Below are positions 29,278-37,122 of a stretch of 50,468 nucleotides of DNA, one piece after another. Below the pieces are notes generated by a model, which did no database searches, was not told the DNA's origin, and was given only the letters and a program-made list of their open reading frames with translations. The DNA lies in NCBI GenBank assembly GCA_030916965.1, contig JAUPVQ010000019.1:1-50468 (forward strand). Reading direction: 5' to 3'. Origin of the DNA: Patescibacteria group bacterium. Lineage in GTDB: Bacteria; Patescibacteriota; Minisyncoccia; Phycocordibacterales; UBA9973. How positions within the stretch are numbered: position 1 is the stretch's first letter; every line of letters begins with the position of its first letter. Both the position numbers and the translations under genes were made by a program.

Positions 29278-30171
29278 ATGATAGATACAATAATAAATCA
29301 AAAGAAAAATACAAAGAATGCAGATGTGGTCATCCTTTCTGCCTGCTACGAAAAAACTGCTTCTAGTCGCAAAGGTACTGCAAGTGGCCCAAAGGCAATA
29401 TTAAAAATGCTAGATAGTAAATTGGAGCTTTTTGATCGCAAGTATCAAAATAAGCCCTCAGATTTTATTAAAATTGCTGAAAAGGATTTAGGTAATATCA
29501 GTTCACTTACACCCAAAAAAGCACTAGAGAAAATTTCAAATGAAAGTGCTAAACTCCTTGATCAAAATAAATTTGTTTTCCTTCTTGGTGGCGAGCACTC
29601 TGTATCTCTTGGGTTGCTTACAGCATTGTCTAAAAAGTATGATCCAAAGGATGTCACAGTGCTCCAAATAGATGCGCATTGTGACTTACGCAATGACGAT
29701 TCCGATTATAGTGATGATCCCACAAATCTAGCGCATTCATGCGTACTGCGCCGTACTCATGAGCTTGGCTACAACCTAGTACAAGTAGGTATACGCACAT
29801 ATGCCAAAATGGAGTACGATTATTTCACTAAAAATAAAAAAACCATTACCACATTTGAATTTGGTAATGGCAACAAAATTCCAACTATTTCAGAAATCCT
29901 TAAATCTATCAAGACTAAATATGTATATATTACTATTGATGTAGACGGATTTGACCCGAGCTTCATGCCTGGTACTGGTACACCAGTCCAAGGAGGCCTT
30001 GAATGGTGGTATGGTGTAGAACTACTTGATAAAGTTAGTAGCACAAAAGAATTAATTGGTGCCGATATAGTAGAAGTATCTCCACAAAAAGAAACAGTTC
30101 TAACAGAATACGGATCTGCACAACTACTCTACAGTATAATAGCCAACAAATTTAAAAATAAATTGAAATAG
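29278..30171 (+). CDS. speB: Ureohydrolase, probable agmatinase
   Basis: 'FLLGGEHSVSLGLLTAL', 'VLQIDAHCDLR', 'YITIDVDGFDPSFMPGTGTPVQGGLEWW'. Confidence 0.85.
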   Translation: MIDTIINQKKNTKNADVVILSACYEKTASSRKGTASGPKAILKMLDSKLELFDRKYQNKPSDFIKIAEKDLGNISSLTPKKALEKISNESAKLLDQNKFVFLLGGEHSVSLGLLTALSKKYDPKDVTVLQIDAHCDLRNDDSDYSDDPTNLAHSCVLRRTHELGYNLVQVGIRTYAKMEYDYFTKNKKTITTFEFGNGNKIPTISEILKSIKTKYVYITIDVDGFDPSFMPGTGTPVQGGLEWWYGVELLDKVSSTKELIGADIVEVSPQKETVLTEYGSAQLLYSIIANKFKNKLK

Positions 30172-30179
30172 TAACTAGT

Positions 30180-30213
30180 AAAAAAAGCCCTGATTGATTT
30201 CAGGGCTTTTTAA
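30180..30213. terminator. Bidirectional intrinsic terminator
   Basis: aaaaaagccctgattgatttcagggctttttaaa. Confidence 0.9.
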
Positions 30214-30217
30214 AACT

Positions 30218-30978
30218 TTACCGATAATTATAATAATTATCTGACGACCTACCAAAGAAGTAACCATAATCAAAATCTTCCATCTTCTCTTCCCAGTCAG
30301 GATATGAATTATGATCTACAATTATTCCTAAATGCATGTTCTTTAATTCCCATGCTCTCTTTTTTGAATAACTATTAATATCTATAAAATTGGCGTGAGG
30401 AAAGGTGCCAGCATTAGGATTTTCTCCATGATATTTTCTTCCCGCAAGAGTATAATACCCAAGATCAAACAAAATTTTTGAAGTAATACGAGAATTTTCC
30501 ATTATTTCACTAAAAATAGATTTAGATTCTAAATGATCTTTGGTAAAAGTATGATAAGAATACATCAATAATATTGCTGCTTGTAATTCGGCAGAAAATA
30601 ACTTTATATGCATTTTCACCTCTATTAAACCATTTTTGAACAAACGACTAAATAGTTCCATTAAATCGCTTGGTGCAGTAAGTCCAGCTTCAGGTATCTT
30701 CATAGAATTACTAATCATGTTTTTTCCAAATACAACTTTCAAAAAATAGAATTTTGTTCTACTTGATTGTTTGTTCCAATCGATAGATTTAATTACTTCA
30801 TCATTAAAACCTATTTCAGATAATTTTAAATTTCAATTTTGGTAATATCTTTTGTTTCTTCCAGAATTTTTGCCAATTTTTTTTTAGGACGACGAGCTAG
30901 GTTCCATTTTTCAAATTTACTTATAAAAACCATTTGTTCGAAAGTAAAATTTTTTCCTCGAAAGATTTTTATATTCAT
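30218..30978 (-). pseudogene. Hypothetical gene apparently split by a one-base frameshift
   Basis: 50-aa ORF (30826-30978, MNIKIFRGKNFTFEQ...TKIEI*) abuts an ORF with no ATG (30218-30742, TTG start) that is open upstream in the -1 frame. Confidence 0.65.
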
Positions 30979-30992
30979 TTTACTTGATATTT

Positions 30993-31006
30993 AATTGTTA
31001 AAGAAC
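30993..31006 (-). promoter_or_regulatory. boxA-like sequence, copy 1
   Basis: GTTCTTTAACAATT, near-match to the rrn boxA core (GCTCTTTAACAATT), 14 nt upstream of the ATG at 30978. Confidence 0.5.
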
Positions 31007-31116
31007 TTAAAAAGAGAAGTTCAGATACTCTTTGCAAATGTTGTTGAAGTGAGATTTGCCATCTCCTTGTTGATTCAGACACCTTGTGCCCGAAGCAACG
31101 ATTTTTTATTTTACAC

Positions 31117-31269
31117 ATAAAAAATGGCGACATTTGAGGTCGCTTTTTGAAAATTCGTATTAGAATTTAGGAGATTTTATATGTATACACAAATACTCTC
31201 AAGCGCCCTCAAATTGTGAGTTCGCTCTCGTCGGTTGCTTATTTGTATTTGTGCATGAATGTGATTCAT
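31117..31269 (-). ncRNA. Candidate structured leader or small RNA, copy 1
   Basis: 5' hairpin ATGAAT-CAC-ATTCAT; 9-bp stem CACAAATAC/GTATTTGTG enclosing further hairpins; terminator-like GCGAC-ctcaaat-GTCGC followed by a T run. Confidence 0.6.
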
Positions 31270-31275
31270 AATTTA

Positions 31276-31304
31276 TATATAACACTTGCCAAATTGCAAG
31301 TCAA
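31276..31304 (-). promoter_or_regulatory. Sigma70-like promoter with palindromic spacer, copy 1
   Basis: TTGACT-17 bp-TATATA; ACTTGC-N6-GCAAGT palindrome at 31284-31301. Confidence 0.75.
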
Positions 31305-31314
31305 TGTTTTAATA

Positions 31315-31323
31315 TGTGGATAA
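31315..31323 (-). promoter_or_regulatory. DnaA-box-like 9-mer TTATCCACA
   Basis: Perfect match to the consensus DnaA box. Confidence 0.5.
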
Positions 31324-31325
31324 CC

Positions 31326-31586
31326 TTATTTAGCTAATTTTATCTTGAGTTGCTTTTCAAATGCTGTATAAATAATTTGTATTTTATCCTCTACCTTATC
31401 AAGCCGACGTTCGTGGTTTACCTCTATTTTACTGAGCCTAAAATCAATTTTATCTAATCTTTCCTCCAGTATCTTAACATCATCTTTTGTTGCCATCCTA
31501 GATTCAATACCGTTAAACCCCTTAGCTACCATAATAGCTAAGTCATCAATAGTCATTTTCTTTGATTTTTTTACCTCTTTCTTCAT
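31326..31586 (-). CDS. Small coiled-coil hypothetical protein
   Basis: 86 aa, heptad-like 'LEERLDKIDFRLSKIEVNHERRLDKVEDKIQ'; TATAAT 8 nt before the ATG. Confidence 0.6.
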   Translation of the reverse strand: MKKEVKKSKKMTIDDLAIMVAKGFNGIESRMATKDDVKILEERLDKIDFRLSKIEVNHERRLDKVEDKIQIIYTAFEKQLKIKLAK

Positions 31587-31628
31587 ATTTTTACATTATA
31601 CTACAACCAAATTTCTACGCAAATTAAA

Positions 31629-32645
31629 TTATATGTATTTTGCGATCAAATTGTTGGCTTCTTCGGGATTTGCCTTCATTTCTAGTAGTGCCTGTAGCAT
31701 CAATGGCGCTACTATTGTCGCGTCTGATTCCACTACGAACATTGGAGTGTCTTGAGTGAGTTTGTCCCAAGTTATTTTCTCGTTTGGAGTGGCACCACTG
31801 TATGATCCGTATGATGTTGTAGAGTCCGAGATTTGGCAGAAGTATGCCCATGGCTTGGCAGGCAATTCCATATCGTATTTAAGTGATGGCACTACACAGA
31901 TTGGGAAATCTCCGGCAATACCTCCTCCAATTTGGAAGAATCCAATCCCCTTACCTTCCGACAATCTCTGATATTGGTCGTACAATTCTCCCATATATTC
32001 AACACCACTTTTTGCAATCGATGCACTAGCATCACCATGCTTTACGTGTGAAGCAAATATATTTCCGAAAGTAGAATCCTCGTATCCTGGTACAACGATT
32101 GGTATATTGTTTTGTGCTGCTGCAAGTAGCCAACATTCATCGGCATTACCCTGATGCTTTTCTTTATCAATCATTTGGATTAAGTCATAAAAATATTCAT
32201 GCCAGAATCGGCGTGTGCCATTCCTAGTAGCTTCTTCCCACATTGGGACAATATGCTTCTCTACAGCACGAAATGCTTCATCTTCGGGAATACTTGTATC
32301 GGTAACACGGCGCATTCTGTCTTCCAAGATTTTTGTATCATCTTCTTTTGTAAAATAACGGTAATCAGGGAAATCTTTGTAATGATTGTGAGCAACAAGG
32401 CGGAATAGTGATTCCTCTAAGTTGGCACCTGTTACAGACATACCATGAATAAGTCCTGCTCTTATTGCTGGAGCAAGAGTAATACCAAGCTGTGCGCTAG
32501 ACATTGCACCTGCAACTGCCCAGAACATCTTGCCACCTCCCTCTATATGGCGCCAGTACGCAATGAGTGCGTCGCGAGTAGCGCGAGCATTGAAGTTCTT
32601 GTAATTCTTTAGCACAAATTCTAATGTAGATAAATTGTTATTCAT
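31629..32645 (-). CDS. Deoxyhypusine synthase-family protein
   Basis: 'NFNARATRDALIAYWRHIEGGGKMFWAVAGAMSSAQLGITLAPAIRAGLIHGMSVTGANLEESLFRLVAH', 'DATIVAPLMLQALL'. Confidence 0.88.
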   Translation of the reverse strand: MNNNLSTLEFVLKNYKNFNARATRDALIAYWRHIEGGGKMFWAVAGAMSSAQLGITLAPAIRAGLIHGMSVTGANLEESLFRLVAHNHYKDFPDYRYFTKEDDTKILEDRMRRVTDTSIPEDEAFRAVEKHIVPMWEEATRNGTRRFWHEYFYDLIQMIDKEKHQGNADECWLLAAAQNNIPIVVPGYEDSTFGNIFASHVKHGDASASIAKSGVEYMGELYDQYQRLSEGKGIGFFQIGGGIAGDFPICVVPSLKYDMELPAKPWAYFCQISDSTTSYGSYSGATPNEKITWDKLTQDTPMFVVESDATIVAPLMLQALLEMKANPEEANNLIAKYI

Positions 32646-32668
32646 AATTTTATTTTAGCATTTAATAA

Positions 32669-34051
32669 TTACCAACCAAAGTTTTTACCAACTTCATCTG
32701 GTGTTTCCCGTTTACGAGCTACCACAATATGCCCATTCTCCGCAATAATCTTTAGAGGTGATGAGAGCATACAGTGATGCGCCGCTAGAGGATCTTGATA
32801 TGCACCTGTATCCATCACCGCAATATACATTGGATCTTGGCTTTTGTTCATATCATAATCTGGCAATGTAACATACCCATTTACTCCAGTATATATATCA
32901 TCTGAATCACAAGAAGATCCCGCTAGCCACACATCTTCGAGCTTGTCGTCGTGCTTGCTATTGAGCGGTATTACTGACCACTTCTGCCCTATTGCCCAAG
33001 TATCGAGCAAGTCGTTCATGAAGCTACCATCTATGACATACCATTTCTTTGCATCAGCTTTTTTATTTGCAATTTTCTTTGTATCAATAATTTTAAAGAC
33101 TGTAACTTGTGCTGGTGCGACAATGTAGCGACCCCATTCACAAATCAAGTTTGGGTGTGGCATGCCACGCTTCTCACTTTCTTTCTTTACAAGGGTAAAT
33201 ATTCTTTCCATCAATTTCTCGATTGGGTAGCTACGATTGCGAGTATAAGGAATCGGCATACCTCCACCAATATCGATTGTATCAAGAGATGGATTCTTTT
33301 CCTTTACTTTGAAATATACATCGAGCGCGTATTTAATTGGACCCAAAACATCCGACAGTTTCTCAATTTGTGACCCTATGTGATAGTGCAAAATTTTAAG
33401 ATTTTTGAAACTTCCCATTTCGATAATTTCTTTTGCAGAGAATCCGAAGCGATCGATTGGCTTGTTCCAATACGAGGCAGCCTTGATAGGCATGTCGAGT
33501 CGGATACCTACATCATATTTAGAGTGCTGGAGGAATTTGAGCTCGTTTGGTCCTTCAATAAGAGGGAAAATTTTAACTCCTTTGTGTTGCAAGTCGTCAA
33601 TTAAGTTGATATATTTGTCAGTTTTTGGCCCTGAGCAAAGTATACGAATATTTGGATTAAATGATTCTTGCTCGAGCATACGCTTCACAAGCCAAAGGTC
33701 GTTGAAAGATGAAGTTTCCAAATGCGCACCTTCACCGACAAGTGCCATAACTACCTCCTTGTTCTGATTCACTTTCATTGGGTAGTGATATAGAAATTTG
33801 CCTTTGTAGCCAACTTTCTTTGATAAGTGAGTAGTAAGGTCTAGGAAGTCCTCTAGGCGCTCTTCAATAATAAAAGGAAAGAGGATCTCAAGTGATGTCC
33901 CCATTTTGTCCGCCAAGTAGCGGATATTATAAATATTGTTCCCCTCTTTTACTACCAAGTCGCCGTCCTTGTTGAAATCGAAATACTGAGTATTGTACTC
34001 TGTGGCTCCAAGCTTCCAAAGCTTGCGTGAACTCACTGATTTTTTAGTCAT
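32669..34051 (-). CDS. speA: PLP-dependent fold-III arginine decarboxylase, compact form
   Basis: 'FLYHYPMKVNQNKEVV' PLP-lysine motif, 'HYHIGSQI', 'IDIGGGMPIPY', 'ICEWGRYIVAPAQV', 'SSCDSDD'. Confidence 0.82.
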   Translation of the reverse strand: MTKKSVSSRKLWKLGATEYNTQYFDFNKDGDLVVKEGNNIYNIRYLADKMGTSLEILFPFIIEERLEDFLDLTTHLSKKVGYKGKFLYHYPMKVNQNKEVVMALVGEGAHLETSSFNDLWLVKRMLEQESFNPNIRILCSGPKTDKYINLIDDLQHKGVKIFPLIEGPNELKFLQHSKYDVGIRLDMPIKAASYWNKPIDRFGFSAKEIIEMGSFKNLKILHYHIGSQIEKLSDVLGPIKYALDVYFKVKEKNPSLDTIDIGGGMPIPYTRNRSYPIEKLMERIFTLVKKESEKRGMPHPNLICEWGRYIVAPAQVTVFKIIDTKKIANKKADAKKWYVIDGSFMNDLLDTWAIGQKWSVIPLNSKHDDKLEDVWLAGSSCDSDDIYTGVNGYVTLPDYDMNKSQDPMYIAVMDTGAYQDPLAAHHCMLSSPLKIIAENGHIVVARKRETPDEVGKNFGW

Positions 34052-34099
34052 TTCTTAAAAAATAGAGAGAATGCGTATTGCACGGCTCTATAAAAAATA

Positions 34100-34128
34100 T
34101 TAATAAGTATATAATAGCATAATGTCAA
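34100..34128 (-). promoter_or_regulatory. Sigma70-like promoter of speA
   Basis: TTGACA-17 bp-TATTAA on the minus strand. Confidence 0.6.
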
Positions 34129-34210
34129 TATATGTAAAGGGTTAAATAAAGTAAAACGCGCCCAAAAATTAATTAAAATCTTTAAGCGCGTTATAAATTT
34201 GGGACAAAAA

Positions 34211-34681
34211 TTAAATTTTTGAATGATGCAGAATCAGTGTATCATGTGGCTCCAGAGAGCTGATTGTGATCTGAACACCATAATTCTGAAAAAAAGCTGC
34301 CAGTTCCTTGTTGATGTCAAAAATAGTTTTATTTCCATCGCTTGCATATTTACCTAAGGGTGTTACTTTGGTGAAATTAATACAATTAATTTTTAGATCC
34401 TTATTTTTGAAAAGTGAATACATAAAATTTTTTAAATTTGATGATTCACCAGGAAACTTGTTCGGTATCGAACTACTTGGAATGTTCTTGATTGTATCCA
34501 AAATCCAATCCGGAGCATTTTTTTTCATATGGTTAACAAGATCATTGAAAATTATACTTTTCTGCGATCTAAGCTCTGCAAATGCAAGCGCATTTTCATT
34601 AACCCTTGAAAGAATGTTTTGAAGTTCAAACGGGCGATCATCATGATCTGACATAGCGGGAGATATTGTTGGTGTTGTCAT
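34211..34681 (-). CDS. Hypothetical protein
   Basis: 156-aa ORF preceded by promoter-like TTGCAT-16-TATATT and a DnaA-box-like 9-mer. Confidence 0.6.
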   Translation of the reverse strand: MTTPTISPAMSDHDDRPFELQNILSRVNENALAFAELRSQKSIIFNDLVNHMKKNAPDWILDTIKNIPSSSIPNKFPGESSNLKNFMYSLFKNKDLKINCINFTKVTPLGKYASDGNKTIFDINKELAAFFQNYGVQITISSLEPHDTLILHHSKI

Positions 34682-34730
34682 AGTCTATTTTTTAGGATAA
34701 ATATATACTTTTCTACAAAAAATGCAATAT

Positions 34731-34739
34731 TGTGGATAA
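34731..34739 (-). promoter_or_regulatory. DnaA-box-like 9-mer TTATCCACA
   Basis: Perfect match to the consensus DnaA box. Confidence 0.45.
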
Positions 34740-34749
34740 CCTAAGTAAG

Positions 34750-34781
34750 TAAAAAACCCTGAAATTAATCAGGGTTTTTCA
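34750..34781. terminator. Intrinsic terminator downstream of the AstE-like gene
   Basis: aaaaaaccctgaaattaatcagggtttttcaa. Confidence 0.85.
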
Positions 34782-34785
34782 AAAT

Positions 34786-35613
34786 TTAGATGATTTCACC
34801 AAGTAAGAATGCTTCAGAATCAATTTTGTTACAATCATGAGCAAACACAATTAAGCAATCCTTTGGAGCATATATTATATTGCACCCATCGGCTCCAATT
34901 TTGGTGCCTTCTGCTATTGGCTCAAAATCATAAAATTTCCTTGAGAGAACAAATGAATCAGTTTTCGATTTGTAAATAGAAAACATTTTTACATATTCAC
35001 GAACAATAGGACGATCAAATGAAATCGAACGGTAATTAATGTGACCTCTCGCTTTGAGAAATGCATAAATTGATTTCTTCGCAATTTCAATCGACATTGG
35101 ATCATTATGTTGTCCACACTCGATACAAATACCAATTTTACCCTTAGAAAGCATGTATCCATCAGATGCACCAGGCTCGAGTGGGTCGAAACCATAGACT
35201 ATTCTTTCAAATCTAGCTGGAAATTTTGATACAATTTCCTTAGCATTGTCTTCGCAGATAATAAATGGCGTACTAGGATTCAAAGTAGAGTGGATGTCTA
35301 AGAGTGCATCTCCTAGATCAAAAACTTTTTTAAGTATTTGAGCTCGCTTGTATTCATAAGATTTTTTAATTTCTTTTGAATATAAAAGGATGTCTGAGAA
35401 CAATCGATTAAGATTAAAATCTATGAATCTTTTGTTCTCTTTGATAGCTTGTATGTTACCTAAAATAAAGATAACAGTACCTGCTTCAATTGTAAGATAT
35501 GGTAATAACTGCTGAAGTGCAACTATCCCACAAATTTCATTACCATGATTACCTGCCATTACAATACTTGTAGGCCCAGGATTTTTTCCAGTTAAAATGA
35601 TTTTGTTTTTCAT
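34786..35613 (-). CDS. Succinylglutamate desuccinylase/aspartoacylase-like zinc carboxypeptidase (M14 superfamily)
   Basis: 'SIVMAGNHGNEICGIVALQQLLPYL' (H..E), 'DLGDALLDIHSTLNPSTPFII', 'CIECGQHND'. Confidence 0.8.
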   Translation of the reverse strand: MKNKIILTGKNPGPTSIVMAGNHGNEICGIVALQQLLPYLTIEAGTVIFILGNIQAIKENKRFIDFNLNRLFSDILLYSKEIKKSYEYKRAQILKKVFDLGDALLDIHSTLNPSTPFIICEDNAKEIVSKFPARFERIVYGFDPLEPGASDGYMLSKGKIGICIECGQHNDPMSIEIAKKSIYAFLKARGHINYRSISFDRPIVREYVKMFSIYKSKTDSFVLSRKFYDFEPIAEGTKIGADGCNIIYAPKDCLIVFAHDCNKIDSEAFLLGEII

Positions 35614-35636
35614 ACTTGTAATACTTGATATTATTC

Positions 35637-35650
35637 AATTTTTAAAGAAC
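35637..35650 (-). promoter_or_regulatory. boxA-like sequence, copy 2
   Basis: GTTCTTTAAAAATT, 23 nt upstream of the ATG at 35613. Confidence 0.45.
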
Positions 35651-35676
35651 CACTTATAGGGGGTTCTATTACCTAT

Positions 35677-35820
35677 AAAAAACGGCCTCTTTTTTGAGGT
35701 CGCTTTTTGAAAATTCGTATTAGAATTTAGGAGATTTTATACACAAACACTCTCAAGCACCCTCAAATTGTGAGTCGCCCATCGGTGGTTATTTTGTATT
35801 TGTGAATAAAATGTATTCAT
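35677..35820 (-). ncRNA. Candidate structured leader or small RNA, copy 2
   Basis: GAATA-N5-TATTC 5' hairpin; CACAAATAC/GTGTTTGTG stem; CGaCCTC-A6-GAGGcCG terminator-like hairpin then a T run. Confidence 0.6.
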
Positions 35821-35826
35821 ATTTAA

Positions 35827-35855
35827 TATATAACACTTGCCAAAATGCAAGTCAA
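35827..35855 (-). promoter_or_regulatory. Sigma70-like promoter with palindromic spacer, copy 2
   Basis: TTGACT-17 bp-TATATA; ACTTGC-N6-GCAAGT at 35835-35852. Confidence 0.75.
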
Positions 35856-35865
35856 TGTTTTAATG

Positions 35866-35874
35866 TGTGGATAA
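35866..35874 (-). promoter_or_regulatory. DnaA-box-like 9-mer TTATCCACA
   Basis: Perfect match to the consensus DnaA box. Confidence 0.5.
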
Positions 35875-35943
35875 CCCAAAACCTCCATTTAAGGGACGGC
35901 CGTCTTTAAAATATAAACTATCTTACAGGCAAGACCTGTAAGA

Positions 35944-37032
35944 TTAAATCCCTTCTTCCTTTAGCTTTTCTATTGCTTCCTTCGCTTTCTTTGAAAGCTT
36001 GTTTGGCATTTTTATTTGGATGCGGATTATTATGTCGCCACGTCTTGAGCTTCCTTGTGGGACACCTTTGCCACGGACACGGAGCAATTCATTATGATTC
36101 ACACCTTCGGGAATTGTAACTTCTAAATCGCCATCGAGAGTCTTCAAATTGTATTTCATTCCAAGCAATGCGTCTGATAATTTAACTTGCAAATCCATAT
36201 TCAAATTCGCACCATCACGCTTGAACAATGGATGTGATTTTACATTTATTTTGATATACAAATCTCCTGTAGAGCCATTGGATACTGCCTCGCCTTTACT
36301 CATCATGCGGATCATTTCACCATTATTAATTCCAGCTGGGACTGCAATATTTATATCTTCTTGTTTCCTGTATACTCCGTGGCCTTTACATTCATGGCAC
36401 TTCTCCTCAGGAATTTTGCCTTTGCCATGACAGTGATCACATTCTTTTACACTCTGGAAAGTTCCAAGAATTGATCTTTTCATCTCGCGAATCTTGCCTT
36501 GACCATTACAAGTCTTGCAAGTATTAATCTTTGTACCAGGTTTCGCACCGTCACCTTTACAGATGTCGCATTTGGATTGCTTGGTGATCAGGACATTCCT
36601 CTTCACCCCGAAAATTGATTCCTCAAATGTGATATCAATCTCGGTCGAAATGTCTCGGCCACGAGCTTGCTGTTGTCGGCCACCCATGCCACCGCCAAAG
36701 AATTCGCCAAATATATCCCCCAAGTCTCCCATATCAAATCCTTGCTGGCCTTGGAATCCAGAGAAATCAAATCCTCCGAATCCACCCTGCTGTCCGTAAC
36801 CCGCACCACCACCAAATCCAGCTGGCCCCTCAGAGCCAAATTGGTCGTATTGCGCACGCTTGGTATCATCGGAAAGTGTCTGATAAGCCTGATTGACCTC
36901 CTTGAACTTACTATCGTCACCTTTATTTTTATCCGGGTGATATTTATGAGCAAGCTTATGAAAAGCCTTTTTGATTTCGTCTTTCGTAGCGCCCTTATTA
37001 ACGCCTAATGTTTCGTAATAGTCTTTTGCCAT
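35944..37032 (-). CDS. dnaJ: Chaperone DnaJ
   Basis: J domain '[33 protein letters not shown]', four CxxCxGxG repeats. Confidence 0.97.
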   Translation of the reverse strand: MAKDYYETLGVNKGATKDEIKKAFHKLAHKYHPDKNKGDDSKFKEVNQAYQTLSDDTKRAQYDQFGSEGPAGFGGGAGYGQQGGFGGFDFSGFQGQQGFDMGDLGDIFGEFFGGGMGGRQQQARGRDISTEIDITFEESIFGVKRNVLITKQSKCDICKGDGAKPGTKINTCKTCNGQGKIREMKRSILGTFQSVKECDHCHGKGKIPEEKCHECKGHGVYRKQEDINIAVPAGINNGEMIRMMSKGEAVSNGSTGDLYIKINVKSHPLFKRDGANLNMDLQVKLSDALLGMKYNLKTLDGDLEVTIPEGVNHNELLRVRGKGVPQGSSRRGDIIIRIQIKMPNKLSKKAKEAIEKLKEEGI

Positions 37033-37077
37033 ATGTGCTTTTATTATACTGATAAATTTTTTTGATGCAATAATAAA

Positions 37078-37122
37078 GAAAAATCCGCGCTACTGGATTT
37101 TTCCAATAGAGCGGATTAGTTT
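37078..37122 (-). terminator. Probable terminator of the 37116 gene
   Basis: Minus strand AATCCGCTCTATTGGAAAAATCCAGTAGCGCGGATTTTTC. Confidence 0.65.

Noticed and set aside
31133-35740. The repeated 31.1/35.7 kb blocks as transposon ends or a composite mobile element.
   Set aside because: Both copies are in the same orientation, contain promoter-RNA-terminator architecture, and no transposase or integrase is present; a duplicated regulatory leader fits better.
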